Below, in pieces: positions 8,584-17,233 of a stretch of DNA of 64,000 bases. Under the pieces are notes generated by a model. That model ran no database searches. It worked only from the letters and a program-made list of their open reading frames with translations, and was not told the origin of the DNA. Location: contig JADJPG010000020.1 in NCBI GenBank assembly GCA_016713365.1, forward strand, positions 1 through 64,000, in the 5' to 3' direction. The translations under genes were made by a program, and so were the position numbers. Source of the stretch: Verrucomicrobiota bacterium (GTDB lineage: Bacteria > Verrucomicrobiota > Verrucomicrobiia > Limisphaerales > JADJPG01). Position 1 is the first letter of the stretch. Every line of letters starts with the position of its first letter.

Positions 8584-8839
8584 TGCGAAGGCAAGCCACG
8601 TAGTTCAGCATCCTTTGATGCTGCCATTCTCGGTAGTCAGAGTCTTCGCGACGAATATCCGCGTCGTCGAAAAAGTGGTCGACCTCATGCAGGTATTGAA
8701 AGTTCGGATACTTAGTAATCAGCACCTTCTCCAGCGCATAGCGTTCAGTATACCAATGCTCCAGGTCTTCCTTCGTGTTGAGAGGCAAAGAAATCAGTCG
8801 TTCCAATTCGTCAGCCAAATATTGGGCGCCGGATTTCAT
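8564..8839 (-). CDS. Conserved-looking small hypothetical protein upstream of hpt
   Basis: A 91-residue, charged and aromatic protein (LEHWYTERYALEKVLITKYP, EVDHFFDDADIRREDSDYRE) with no membrane segment. It lies 16 bases after the dUTPase gene and overlaps hpt by 20 bases, so the three are probably one transcript. No family recognised. Its composition and snug fit between neighbours argue that it is real. Confidence 0.5.
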   Translation of the reverse strand: MKSGAQYLADELERLISLPLNTKEDLEHWYTERYALEKVLITKYPNFQYLHEVDHFFDDADIRREDSDYREWQHQRMLNYVACLRNETSTN

Positions 8840-8855
8840 ACATCGTCTACGACGT

Positions 8856-9236
8856 TCAAATATGCTTCGAATCCGCGTGATCCTTCTGCGTGTAGCCGGA
8901 TTCCTGACGCTTGAAGTTCACTTCGTTCTTCTTCACGTAAGCATTGAAGACGTCGTCCGCGCTCATGCCGAGCACCTGCGCCATGCTGATGAGAAAATGG
9001 AACAGGTCCACGACCTCGACCCGCGCGTTCTGTTCGTCGAACTTCTGGTACTTGGCCCACCACTTCCACGGCACGCTGTCCGTCAACTCCGCGAGCTCCT
9101 GCGTCATCGCGCGCGTGTAATTGAGAATCCATTTGGTCTTCTCCTCTTCCGTCATGCCGTCGGTGTTCACACCGATGCGCTGGTTGAGGGCGGCTTGCAT
9201 GCGGAAGAGTTCGCGGAGCTGGTCGGCATTTTGCAT
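8856..9236 (-). CDS. Dimeric dUTPase / MazG-like all-alpha nucleotide pyrophosphohydrolase
   Basis: A 126-residue helical protein. The motif TQELAELTDSVPWKWWAK followed by ARVEVVDLFHFLISMAQVLG gives the ExxE and ExxD metal-binding arrangement of the dUTPase_2/MazG superfamily, in particular the dimeric dUTPase branch. The likely role is removing dUTP or other aberrant dNTPs. It is first in a tight minus-strand group with a small hypothetical gene and hpt, which fits nucleotide metabolism. Confidence 0.8.
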   Translation of the reverse strand: MQNADQLRELFRMQAALNQRIGVNTDGMTEEEKTKWILNYTRAMTQELAELTDSVPWKWWAKYQKFDEQNARVEVVDLFHFLISMAQVLGMSADDVFNAYVKKNEVNFKRQESGYTQKDHADSKHI

Positions 9237-9435
9237 GCGACGAGGATTTCAGGGCACGTTCCGGAAGCAAGCGGGAAGTGCGGCGGACGAATGCCGGCGG
9301 ACGCTGAAAGGGCCGCGATTATGATTGCGGGCATCGCGCGACGAAAGGCATCGTTCGCAGTGCCGTCCACGGTCCCGCCGTGCGCCGGAGTGTAATTGAA
9401 CAGACACAACTGACAGAACCGAACCAGCTCGAGAC

Positions 9436-10725
9436 GTGAAAGAAATTGTCCCGCCGCCCGCGCCGATCGTGCGCAATGAACAGGCCAGCATCCAGGCGTT
9501 GTTCCAGAAGAACGTCCTGCCCACTTACGCGCGCTTCGACATCGCGCTGAGCCACGGCACTGGCAATTACGTCTACGACGTCAACGGCAAGCGCTATCTC
9601 GATCTCGGCGGCGGCATCGCCGTCTGCTGTCTCGGCCACGCGAACCCGGAAATCACCGACGCGCTCGTGAAGCAGTCGCAGAAGTTGATTCACATCTCGA
9701 ATCTCTATTACAACGAGCCACAAGGCCGGCTTGCCGCGGCGCTCGTGAAGCTGCTCGCGCCCGGCAAGGTCTTCTTCTGCAATTCCGGCGCGGAAGCGAA
9801 TGAAGGTCTCTACAAGCTCGCGCGCAAGTTCGGCCACGACGAGGGGCGCTTCGAGATTCTCACCGCCGTTAATTCCTTCCATGGCCGCACGCTCGCCGGC
9901 ATCGCCGCGACCGGTCAGGACAAGGTGAAGAAGGGCTTCGAGCCGATGGTCACCGGGTTCCGTCACGTGCCTTACAACGATCTGCAAGCGATGCGCGATG
10001 CGATCTCGCCGGCCACGGTCGCGATTCTCATCGAAGGCATTCAGGGCGAAGGCGGCATCACGCCGGCGTCCGCGGAATATCTGCTCGGGCTGCGCCAGTT
10101 GTGCGACGAGAAGAAGCTGTTGCTCATGATGGACAGCGTGCAGTGCGGCCATTTCCGCACCGGCCGATTCCAAAGTTTCCAGCGCACGCTCGAAGGCGTT
10201 CCCGGCGGGGAGAAGTTCATGCCGGATGCGATCTCGATGGCGAAATCGCTCGGCGGCGGCATGCCGATGGGCGCGTTTTGGGTCGCCGAAAAACACGCCG
10301 AGTTGCTCGGGCCCGGCACCCACGGCACCACCTACGGTGGAACACCTCTCGCCTGCGCCGTCGCGTTGCGCATTCTGGAAGTGATCGAGCGCGAGAACCT
10401 CGGCGAGAATGCCCGTCTGCTCGGCGATTGGTTGAAGAACGAGATCGCCCGGCTCGTCGCGAAGTATCCCGGTGTAATCAAGAGCGCGCGCGGTCTGGGC
10501 TTCATGCTCGGCATCGAGCTCGTCGAGAAGGAGAGGATCCCAGGGTTCGCCGCGAGCGACAAAACATCTTCGATCCAGTTCGTGAACCGGCTGCACGACG
10601 CTGGCGTGTTGACGATTCCGTCCGGCGCGCAGGTGGTGCGGTTGCTTCCGGCGCTGAACTTGACGCGACTGCAGGCCGAGGAGGGCATCCAGGCCATCGA
10701 GTCCATCGCCGCGAGCGTGTCCTAG
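9436..10725 (+). CDS. argD: Acetylornithine aminotransferase family protein (class III)
   Basis: A 429-residue PLP enzyme. Conserved features are FCNSGAEANEGLYKLARK, NSFHGRTLAG, EGIQGEGGI, and the PLP lysine in AISMAKSLGGGMPMGAF. In the usual LxxDE(V/I)Q motif the central acidic residue is retained in LLMMDSVQCGHFRTG, with Ser in place of Glu. The arginine role is supported by argF directly downstream, with argB elsewhere in the window. The start at 9436 gives a normal N-terminus. Confidence 0.88.
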   Translation: MKEIVPPPAPIVRNEQASIQALFQKNVLPTYARFDIALSHGTGNYVYDVNGKRYLDLGGGIAVCCLGHANPEITDALVKQSQKLIHISNLYYNEPQGRLAAALVKLLAPGKVFFCNSGAEANEGLYKLARKFGHDEGRFEILTAVNSFHGRTLAGIAATGQDKVKKGFEPMVTGFRHVPYNDLQAMRDAISPATVAILIEGIQGEGGITPASAEYLLGLRQLCDEKKLLLMMDSVQCGHFRTGRFQSFQRTLEGVPGGEKFMPDAISMAKSLGGGMPMGAFWVAEKHAELLGPGTHGTTYGGTPLACAVALRILEVIERENLGENARLLGDWLKNEIARLVAKYPGVIKSARGLGFMLGIELVEKERIPGFAASDKTSSIQFVNRLHDAGVLTIPSGAQVVRLLPALNLTRLQAEEGIQAIESIAASVS

Positions 10726-10781
10726 AATCAACGAATCTTTTCGTGACGTTCGCGGTTACTTCTGCTTAATTCACCGGCTTT

Positions 10782-10804
10782 CCCAGGCGTTGACCTGGGT
10801 TTTT
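10782..10804 (+). terminator. Short hairpin with U-tract between argD and argF
   Basis: Bases 10782-10787 (CCCAGG) pair with 10794-10799 (CCTGGG) around a 6-base loop, followed by TTTTT. It lies 57 bases after argD and about 33 bases before the argF start, so it may end the argD transcript or attenuate argF. The stem is only 6 bp. Confidence 0.45.
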
Positions 10805-10836
10805 CCGTTGTCCTTCGGATGGGCGCGGACTTTGTT

Positions 10837-11730
10837 ATGAAGCATCTGCTCAGTCTTGAGAAAATGTCGCGGAGCGACATGGAACTGGTTTTGCACAACG
10901 CGACGGAGTTCAAGCGCGACCGCAAAACCCACCGCAAGCCGCTGGCCGGTCAGACCTGGGCGCTGATGTTCAGCAAGTCCTCCACGCGCACCCGCGTTTC
11001 CTTCGAGGTCGGCATTCGCGAACTGGGCGGGCAGGTGATGTTTCTCAACGCGAACGACATTCAGCTCGGCCGCGGCGAACCGATCAAGGACACGGCCCGC
11101 GTGCTGGGCCGCATGATTCATGGCGCGGTCATCCGCACCTTCGCGCAGAGCGATGTGGAAGAATTCGCGCGCTACTCCGGTATCCCGACCATCAACGCTC
11201 TCACCGATGACGAGCATCCCTGTCAGGTGCTGACGGACGTCTTCACGTTTCAGGAGAAGCTCGGCCCCATCGCCGGCAAGGTCGTCACGTTCATCGGCGA
11301 CGGCGCGTGCAACATGCCCGCTTCCTGGATCTGGGCGGCAGCCAAGCTCGGCTTCGAACTGCGCATCGCTGCGCCAAAGAATTATCAGCCGAGCCCCGAG
11401 CTGCTGAAGCGCGCGGGCGGGAAGATCATCGTCACCGAAGATCTGAAGGCTGCGGCGTCCGGCGCGGACATGCTCTACACCGACGTCTGGATCTCGATGG
11501 GCAAGGAGGCGGAATCCGCGTTGCGCATCCAGGAGATGACGGGCTACCAAATAAACGCCGACCTGCTCAAACTAGCCAAGCCCGGCGCGCTGGTGATGCA
11601 CTGCCTGCCGGCGTATCGCGGCAAGGAGATCGACGAAGCGACGTTTGAGGCCCACGCAAAGACGATCTTCGACGAAGCCGAGAACCGTCTCCACGTGCAG
11701 AAGGCAATCGTTGACTGGATCGTCTCCTGA
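10837..11730 (+). CDS. argF: Ornithine carbamoyltransferase
   Basis: Transfers the carbamoyl group from carbamoyl phosphate to ornithine to make citrulline. The carbamoyl phosphate site is SSTRTRVSFEVG (about residues 48-59). HPCQVLTDV and the ornithine-site motif HCLPAYRGKEI (in place of the common HCLPA-H-R-G-x-E) are present. I chose the ATG at 10837 (MKHLLSLEKMSRSDM), which gives the standard OTCase start; the in-frame ATG at 10819 would add six residues. It follows argD on the same strand. Confidence 0.96.
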   Translation: MKHLLSLEKMSRSDMELVLHNATEFKRDRKTHRKPLAGQTWALMFSKSSTRTRVSFEVGIRELGGQVMFLNANDIQLGRGEPIKDTARVLGRMIHGAVIRTFAQSDVEEFARYSGIPTINALTDDEHPCQVLTDVFTFQEKLGPIAGKVVTFIGDGACNMPASWIWAAAKLGFELRIAAPKNYQPSPELLKRAGGKIIVTEDLKAAASGADMLYTDVWISMGKEAESALRIQEMTGYQINADLLKLAKPGALVMHCLPAYRGKEIDEATFEAHAKTIFDEAENRLHVQKAIVDWIVS

Positions 11731-11739
11731 ACACGACGT

Positions 11740-12006
11740 TCACTCCGCCGCATTGATCCGCGTAATCTTCACGCGGTAATCCACCGGGCCTTTCTCGAGG
11801 TGTTCCCAGCGAAACGCGGCGGGAAACTCCGCCTCGAACTGATACCGCAATGGCACGGGATCGTGATCGTTCAGCAGCACGAAGTATTCGCCCACCGGGA
11901 GCTCCGCCCAGCGTTTGAGAATCATGCCGTGCTTGATGGAGCACGGAATGGGACGGACATCCATGATGCGATCCGTGTCGATGGGAGAAGCGAGGTTGGT
12001 AGTCAT
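11740..12006 (-). CDS. DUF2249 domain protein (last gene of the putative respiratory/NO cluster)
   Basis: About 88 residues from the ATG at 12006 (MTTNLASPID). The fold signature is DVRPIPCSIKHGMILKRWAELPVGEYFVLLNDHDPVPLRYQFE, with a C-terminal GPVDYRVKITRI strand: a full DUF2249 domain. These small, TusA-like proteins often sit next to respiratory nitrite/NO genes and DUF59 proteins. Their biochemical role is unknown. It follows the DUF59 gene by 33 bases. Confidence 0.85.
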   Translation of the reverse strand: MTTNLASPIDTDRIMDVRPIPCSIKHGMILKRWAELPVGEYFVLLNDHDPVPLRYQFEAEFPAAFRWEHLEKGPVDYRVKITRINAAE

Positions 12007-12039
12007 AGTTTTGATTTCGAGGAACAAATTAAAGCGGGG

Positions 12040-12354
12040 TTAAAACAGGACGCCGGTGCGTTCGCGACCGGCCGGGGTCATCATCGCGGGATTCCACGGC
12101 GGATCCCAAACGATGTCCACGTCGACCTCCTCCACGCCTTCGAGACTGAGCAGGACATTGTGCACGCCCCAGCGGATGCTTTCGTGCATCGGACAGCCCG
12201 GCGTGGTGAGGGTCATCACAACGCGCACTTTGGTTCCCTCGATCTGGATGTCGTAGATCAACCCGAGGTCCACGATGTTGCAGTCGAGTTCCGGATCGTT
12301 CACCTGACGCAACGTGCGCAGGACGAGATTCTGAGCAACAAGTGGAGTGTTCAT
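12040..12354 (-). CDS. DUF59 / MIP18-family Fe-S cluster assembly-type protein (PaaD/SufT-like)
   Basis: A 104-residue protein from the ATG at 12354, whose first bases overlap the stop of the upstream membrane-protein gene (ATGA), so translation is probably coupled. It reads LRTLRQVNDPELDCNIVDLGLIYDI and then TLTTPGCPMHESI with the conserved cysteine, and ends in DIVWDPPWNPAMMTPAGRE. The DPE and TxxGCP motifs define the family, which acts in Fe-S protein maturation. In this cluster it may mature a metal centre of a neighbouring redox protein (inference). Confidence 0.9.
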   Translation of the reverse strand: MNTPLVAQNLVLRTLRQVNDPELDCNIVDLGLIYDIQIEGTKVRVVMTLTTPGCPMHESIRWGVHNVLLSLEGVEEVDVDIVWDPPWNPAMMTPAGRERTGVLF

Positions 12355-13763
12355 GGCGAGACAACGAGTTTCGGACCAGCCAGCGGTGCCAATCGCGGAC
12401 GGAAGAGGTGCGAGAGAATCTTCGCGACGTTCAGCGCGAACGCGCCGAGACCCAGTAGCAACACGACGCAACTCGCCTGCACCGCGCGTTCATGACTGAA
12501 GGTCGCGCTTAGCGTGACGCCCGCAAGTCCAAGCATCAGGAGAACGAAGCTAATGACTTGCAGGCGTTCGGAGTAGAGCTCGGAGAGCGAGGGCACCTTG
12601 GCCCGACCGATCTGTTTGCTGTAGCTGGAATACCAGACGAGGAACGGGATGATCTTGTGGAGCATGCCGACGATGGCGAACGAGAGAACACCGAGCAACG
12701 CGAGCACGCCGTAAACCGTTTCGAGTTGTGCGGTCAGCGCCGTCAGCGGAAGGCCCGGCCAGCACAGCACGATCGCCAGCGCTGACAGCGGCGCGAGCAA
12801 CGCGAGCGCGACGAGGAATTGTTTGAGACCCCAGTCGAGCACGGCGCGTTTCCGCGCACGCAGGATGGCGAGGACTTCGATGGAGAAACATACCAGCCCG
12901 GCGACGGTGACGAGCGCGAAGGCGAGCTTCCAGACGCTGCCAAAGAGGATGGTGATCGCGAGACCGAGCAGACCGACGTTCAGAAGGACAATCGACGTCA
13001 GCGCGCGGCGCGAGCTCTGCACTTCGCTGAGCGTGAACATCGGGATGAGTTTGTAGGAGACCGCGACGAGCATCATGACGAAGAAGCCGAGCACGCCGAG
13101 ATGTGCGTGGGCGTGCATGGAAGCAATCGGATCGAGCGGATTGATCTTCGGCCAGCACTTCGCTGAAGCGAGGAACAGTCCGGCCAGCATCGTCATCACC
13201 AACCAGAACAGCGCCGAGGAGATCCCGAACGCGACGACGTTCCAGCGCGGAATGCGCGCAAGGGTGCGCGTGAGATTATAGGCAAAGAGGATGACGCCGA
13301 ATCCAAACACGGAGCCGAAGTGTCCTACTTGTTTCATGTTCCAGACCCAGAACATGGCGACCATTCCGGCGAAGCCCACGGTGTGCAGAACGAAATGCCA
13401 GCGCGCGAGCGTTTCGCTGTGGAGTTTTGTTTCCAGCGCGACCGGCACGAGCTGATACATCGCGCCCATGATTACCGAGCAGAGCCAGCCCAGGACGAAC
13501 AGATGCGTCACGGCGATGATGTATTGGTTGTAATGATACGTCGCGAGCAGGTCGGGTCGAATTGCGATCCAGATCATCGCGGTGACGAGCGACGCGATTC
13601 CCGTCATCACGAAGCGCAGTGGGACAGCGACCGATGGCGCGTGGGCATCGGCTACCGATGCCTTCTTAATAGGCAGATGGCAGTTGCGCTCCTTCGTAAT
13701 CGCCGACGCCGGAGTCGCGCGTCCTGAATCACGCGCGTCGAATGTGAGTGATGAAGCTTCCAT
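12351..13763 (-). CDS. Heme-copper-oxidase subunit I-like (NorB/CcoN-related) 12-helix membrane protein
   Basis: About 470 residues, mostly membrane, with roughly 12 helices. Histidine-rich helices such as THLFVLGWLCSVIMGAMYQL and MHAHAHLGVLGFFVMM resemble heme-ligand helices of heme-copper oxidase/NO-reductase relatives, but I cannot confirm the complete ligand set. I prefer the ATG at 13763 because GAGGA lies about 9 bases upstream; the ATG at 13814 has none and overlaps the upstream gene further. The context (DUF2249, DUF59, cupin, FNR-type boxes) suggests a role in NO or low-oxygen metabolism. It could be an orphan NO-response protein rather than an oxidase. Confidence 0.6.
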   Translation of the reverse strand: MEASSLTFDARDSGRATPASAITKERNCHLPIKKASVADAHAPSVAVPLRFVMTGIASLVTAMIWIAIRPDLLATYHYNQYIIAVTHLFVLGWLCSVIMGAMYQLVPVALETKLHSETLARWHFVLHTVGFAGMVAMFWVWNMKQVGHFGSVFGFGVILFAYNLTRTLARIPRWNVVAFGISSALFWLVMTMLAGLFLASAKCWPKINPLDPIASMHAHAHLGVLGFFVMMLVAVSYKLIPMFTLSEVQSSRRALTSIVLLNVGLLGLAITILFGSVWKLAFALVTVAGLVCFSIEVLAILRARKRAVLDWGLKQFLVALALLAPLSALAIVLCWPGLPLTALTAQLETVYGVLALLGVLSFAIVGMLHKIIPFLVWYSSYSKQIGRAKVPSLSELYSERLQVISFVLLMLGLAGVTLSATFSHERAVQASCVVLLLGLGAFALNVAKILSHLFRPRLAPLAGPKLVVSP

Positions 13764-14240
13764 CGGGTTGTTCCTCGCTTTCTCCGACGAATCCACGTTC
13801 GGTGAGCTGGCCATACAGATGCATTGGTCGTCGGTCGGTCAACGCGCGCATCTGCGCGCCGGCGGGCAACTGCGTCAGCGCTTCGAGAATCGTTACGAGC
13901 GGTTGCGGTGGCTCAAGGCCGCGCGCGTCCACGGTGATAGGTTTGGTCTCGTGACCGGAGCAGTGCGTCTCCGCTCGTGGCGGCACGGAAGACTCTCCGG
14001 GTTCGAGCATCGACGCTTGAGTAAAAATGACTTCCACTCTCCTTGATTCAGGAGTAGTTCGGAGTGCGTGAATCCTCGGCGAGCAAGTAGGCTGAACAAA
14101 GGAAGCGGCTTGAACGGAGCGAGGAGCCGGAGATTCTGGCCGGGCTCCAGCGCTTCTACCGCTGTCATGATTTTCGTGAACGGTTCGATTCCGGCGCGAA
14201 TCTCGTCGCGCACATCGAGTGTCACCGTGTTGGCATTCAT
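13729..14240 (-). CDS. Tandem DUF2249 protein, one frame disruption
   Basis: The first frame, from the ATG at 14240, holds one DUF2249 domain (MNANTVTLDVRDEIRAGIEP, ALEPGQNLRLLAPFKPLPLF). The second frame starts exactly where that domain should end and holds a second one (ITVDARGLEPPQPLVTILEA, LPAGAQMRALTDRRPMHLYG). Between them, near 14030-14033, adding one base turns EWKSF into EWKVIF, the expected C-terminal strand, and joins the domains. The corrected protein is about 170 residues. Tandem DUF2249 proteins are known, so I treat it as one gene with a one-base deletion. It lies directly after the cupin gene. Confidence 0.7.
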
Positions 14241-14252
14241 GGCGGGAAAACG

Positions 14253-14645
14253 TTATCGGGCGACTGGAGTGAGGGCCTTGATGTCGGTCAGCGTCGGAAA
14301 AGACGGAGGTGACTTGATCAAGGTCAGCAACATGGAGAACGGCTCCGTCGCCTTTACGGCATGCGGGAGGTTCGGCGGCATATAAATCAATTCTCCCGCC
14401 GCAAGCGTCCGTGGAACTCCGGCGAGACTGAACTCGCATCGTCCCGAGAGAATCTGGATCAGCGCTTGCGAGGTTGAGGTGTGCTCGCTGAGTTCCTGGC
14501 CTTCAGCGAAGCCAAAAAGAACTACTCGCACGGTCGCAGAATTGAGCAGCACACGGCTGACGATGCCGTTGGGAGCGAAGTGGGTTTCCTGCACCAGAGA
14601 GAGGATTGTTTCCTGTTTCGGATCGATGAGCGGTCGTTCAATCAT
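14253..14645 (-). CDS. Cupin-domain protein (first gene of the minus arm)
   Basis: About 130 residues from the ATG at 14645 (MIERPLIDPK). The cupin fold is shown by GFAEGQELSEHTSTSQALIQ...G (motif 1, with His) and IYMPPNLPHAVKATEPFSML (motif 2). A longer ORF to 14744 would run through the two regulatory boxes, so I reject it. Small cupins are common beside NO- and nitrite-responsive genes; the ligand or substrate is unknown. Confidence 0.85.
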   Translation of the reverse strand: MIERPLIDPKQETILSLVQETHFAPNGIVSRVLLNSATVRVVLFGFAEGQELSEHTSTSQALIQILSGRCEFSLAGVPRTLAAGELIYMPPNLPHAVKATEPFSMLLTLIKSPPSFPTLTDIKALTPVAR

Positions 14646-14679
14646 GAGAAGAGCATCGGTGGATCGAACGAATGGCGCC

Positions 14680-14693
14680 TTGATGCTGGTCAA
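14680..14693. promoter_or_regulatory. FNR/Dnr-type operator, proximal to the cupin operon
   Basis: The sequence TTGAT-GCTG-GTCAA is a near-perfect inverted repeat matching the FNR/CRP-superfamily consensus TTGATNNNNATCAA with one mismatch. It lies 35 bases upstream of the cupin start, where an activator or repressor of that arm could bind. Confidence 0.65.
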
Positions 14694-14724
14694 AGTCCTC
14701 AAGGATTGGCCGAAGCTGAAATCC

Positions 14725-14738
14725 TTGATGCGCGTCAA
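14725..14738. promoter_or_regulatory. FNR/Dnr-type operator, distal copy
   Basis: The sequence TTGAT-GCGC-GTCAA has the same half-sites as the copy at 14680, with centres 45 bp apart. It is about 80 bases from the cupin start and about 92 bases from the divergent cytochrome start at 14830, so it could serve both arms. Confidence 0.65.
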
Positions 14739-14829
14739 AGCCATGCGAGCGGGGGCGGTTATGCTTTCGCAAGATTCGGGTGGCTTGAGACACGTGCTGC
14801 CCGGCAGAATTCGAAACTCAATCCGGCCT

Positions 14830-16134
14830 ATGAAAGCAGAGACTCAACTCAATCACTGGATGCGAGGAACTGGAATGGCGCCCTTGTTGGTGGGCGGCGC
14901 GCTGGCGTTGAGCGCGTTGGTCGCCGTCGCGGACGATTTCCAGGGCGCGACTCATCTGATGCCGTTCGACGAGGAAACGATCAATTACAGCAAGCAGAAG
15001 GACACCGGACCCATCGCGCAATTGCAGGCGAAGATCGATCGCGGGGAGTTGAAGATGAACTACGGCGAGAAGTTCGGATATCTGTCGTCTCTACTGGAAG
15101 CACTGGAGGTCTCAACCAATTCACAGATGCTGGTGTTCTCAAAGACGTCGTTTCAGCGCGAACGAATTGCTCCGCGAACTCCGCGCGCCGTGTTCTTCAA
15201 CGACGACGTCTACATTGGTTTCGTGCAGGGGTCGCCCTTGTTGGAGATTTCGTCCGTGGATCCGAAGTTGGGCGGCGTTTTTTACACGTTGGAACAAACG
15301 AAGACGGACAAGCCGCGTTTCGTTCGCACGGATCAATGTCTCGAGTGCCACGCTTCCGCCAAGACGATGGGTGTGCCCGGACATTTGGTCCGATCGTTCG
15401 CGACGGACGAGAACGGCGTGGTGGACATGACGACAGGCACCTCGCTGGTGAATCATCGCACGCCGATCGAAGAGCGTTGGGGTGGGTGGTTTGTGACCGG
15501 CGATGCCGGCAAACAACCACACCGAGGAAATCTGTTCGGCAAGTCCGCTTTCGCGCGGCATGAAAAGGAGCCCGGATTCCTCGGCAACCAAACCGACCTG
15601 AAGAAGTTCTTTGATGTGTCGGAATACCTGAGCGGGAACAGCGACATCGTCGCGCTGATGGTGATGGAACATCAGTCGCACATGCACAATTTCCTGACGC
15701 GGCTGAACTATGAATCGACCATCGCCCTTCAACAATACGGACACACGCGTTACCTGAAGAACATCGTCGAAGCGTTCGTGCGTTACCTGTTGTTCGTCGA
15801 AGAAGCGCCCTTCGCGTCACCGATCCGGGGGAACTCCGGATTCGCCGCAGAGTTCGCAAAGCTGGGTCCGCGCGATGAGAAGGGGCGTTCGCTCCGGGAT
15901 TTCGATTTGCACACGCGGTTGTTCAAGTATCCGTGCAGCTACCTCATCTACACCGACGCGTTCGATCAGCTGCCTGCGAAGTTGAAGGAACGCATCTACG
16001 ATCGGTTGTTGGAGGTCCTCAGTGGCGAAGACACGAGCGCCGCCTATGCGAAGCTCTCGCCGGAATCTCGCACCGCCATTCGCGAGATTCTGGGCGCGAC
16101 AAAGAAGGACCTGCCCTCCAACTGGCGCGACTGA
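14830..16134 (+). CDS. Secreted mono-heme c-type cytochrome-like protein
   Basis: A 434-residue protein from the ATG at 14830 with an N-terminal hydrophobic segment (GMAPLLVGGALALSALVAVA, signal peptide or anchor). One heme c attachment site is visible, Cys170-x-x-Cys173-His174 in DQCLECHASAKTMG. The remainder has many histidines (VNHRTPIEERWGGW, MEHQSHMHNFLTRLNYES) that could be axial or metal ligands. Proteins like this are widespread and uncharacterised in verrucomicrobia and planctomycetes. It is divergent from the DUF2249/heme-copper-like operon and shares its FNR-type boxes, so a joint electron-transfer role is plausible. The ORF extension back to 14479 is rejected. Confidence 0.75.
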   Translation: MKAETQLNHWMRGTGMAPLLVGGALALSALVAVADDFQGATHLMPFDEETINYSKQKDTGPIAQLQAKIDRGELKMNYGEKFGYLSSLLEALEVSTNSQMLVFSKTSFQRERIAPRTPRAVFFNDDVYIGFVQGSPLLEISSVDPKLGGVFYTLEQTKTDKPRFVRTDQCLECHASAKTMGVPGHLVRSFATDENGVVDMTTGTSLVNHRTPIEERWGGWFVTGDAGKQPHRGNLFGKSAFARHEKEPGFLGNQTDLKKFFDVSEYLSGNSDIVALMVMEHQSHMHNFLTRLNYESTIALQQYGHTRYLKNIVEAFVRYLLFVEEAPFASPIRGNSGFAAEFAKLGPRDEKGRSLRDFDLHTRLFKYPCSYLIYTDAFDQLPAKLKERIYDRLLEVLSGEDTSAAYAKLSPESRTAIREILGATKKDLPSNWRD

Positions 16135-16476
16135 GCCAACTGGTCCTTGAAATAGAGAGCACCCTCCAAGATGCAGGGTTTCGGTTACTTCATCGGCCAG
16201 TTTTAGATCCTTCCGCCTCTCTATTAAGGCGTTAGGAGTCCTACATTTTCCAAGTACGATCTCATCTGAAGCAGGGGTTTCGTGTGTTCTTCTACGTAGG
16301 TTTCTGTAGCTGAATAGGTAATTGAGGTTCACCTCCCGTGATTCCCCGGTCGGGCTGTCGGTAACGGTTCCTATTGGTCGCGATGTATTTGCTCCAATTG
16401 TTGGGAACCCAAAGCGGAGGTAAATATCACCATCAGGTTGAACACCACGGGGTGCTCACCGAGAAACAAAAATTTT
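16135..16476. other. Intergenic region, nothing recognised
   Basis: This 340-base stretch lies between the cytochrome-like gene and lepB. It contains a short palindrome (TAGGAGTCCTA near 16230) and the lepB upstream region. I see no convincing terminator, RNA gene or operator. Confidence 0.4.
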
Positions 16477-17136
16477 ATGACCAATCTGCCGCCAACCCAA
16501 ACACAACGCCAAACGCTCTGGGAGGGGGCTTCACTGCCCCCTCTCAGAATGCGGGACGAGAAGCCCAGCGTGCAGGAGCAACCTGCCGCGGCTCCAGCTC
16601 CCGTGGCGCCGAAGCCCTCAGAAGCTTCGGTCGCCACCGGGCCGTCCAACTGGTTCCGCCGGAACTCGACAACGCTCCTGATTGTGGCGCTGCTGTCCAT
16701 CCCGGCCTATTTCCTCGCGAGCCGCTACGTCGTCACCGCAGTGGTCATTCAAGGCCGCAGCATGATGCCCACGTTGAAGGACGGAGAGCATTACTACCTG
16801 AACCGCTGGCAGTATCTCCTGATGACGCCTAAACGCGGCGACATCGTGGTCATCAAAGATCCCGGCCACGATGACTTCGCCGTGAAGCGCATCGTCGCGC
16901 AACCGTTTGACTGGATTAACATCAAGAACGGCATTCTCTACGTGAACGGTCGCCGCCTGGATGAACCCTATCTGGCGAAGGAAACGCGCACGGATACGCC
17001 GGACTTGAAAGAGAAGTGGATCCAGCTCGGGAAGGACCAGTATTACATGCTGGGCGACAATCGCGAGAACAGCGAAGACAGTCGCTTCTACGGTCGGGTG
17101 ATGCGCGAAAACATCATCGGCAAGCTGATCAAGTAA
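16477..17136 (+). CDS. lepB: Signal peptidase I
   Basis: Cleaves signal peptides at the outer face of the cytoplasmic membrane. The catalytic serine is in VVIQGRSMMPTLKDGE and the lysine in DDFAVKRIVAQP. The C-terminal signature GDNRENSEDSRFYGRV is present. One membrane helix (TTLLIVALLSIPAYFLASRY) follows an N-terminal Pro/Ala-rich cytoplasmic segment. Start placed at the ATG at 16477 (MTNLPPTQTQ); an in-frame ATG at 16438 is possible. An intrinsic terminator follows. Confidence 0.95.
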   Translation: MTNLPPTQTQRQTLWEGASLPPLRMRDEKPSVQEQPAAAPAPVAPKPSEASVATGPSNWFRRNSTTLLIVALLSIPAYFLASRYVVTAVVIQGRSMMPTLKDGEHYYLNRWQYLLMTPKRGDIVVIKDPGHDDFAVKRIVAQPFDWINIKNGILYVNGRRLDEPYLAKETRTDTPDLKEKWIQLGKDQYYMLGDNRENSEDSRFYGRVMRENIIGKLIK

Positions 17137-17174
17137 CTGAGTTTCGGCCCGACGTGGCCAAGCTGCACATCGTC

Positions 17175-17213
17175 AACAAGCCCGCGGCTGAGTGGTCGCG
17201 GGCTTGTTCTTTT
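17175..17213 (+). terminator. Intrinsic terminator after lepB
   Basis: A perfect 12-bp stem, AACAAGCCCGCG (17175-17186) with CGCGGGCTTGTT (17197-17208), around a 10-base loop and followed by CTTTT. It lies 39 bases after lepB and between convergent genes, so it may also serve the minus-strand methyltransferase gene. Confidence 0.9.
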
Positions 17214-17233
17214 GTGACAAGACTCCGAAGGAT

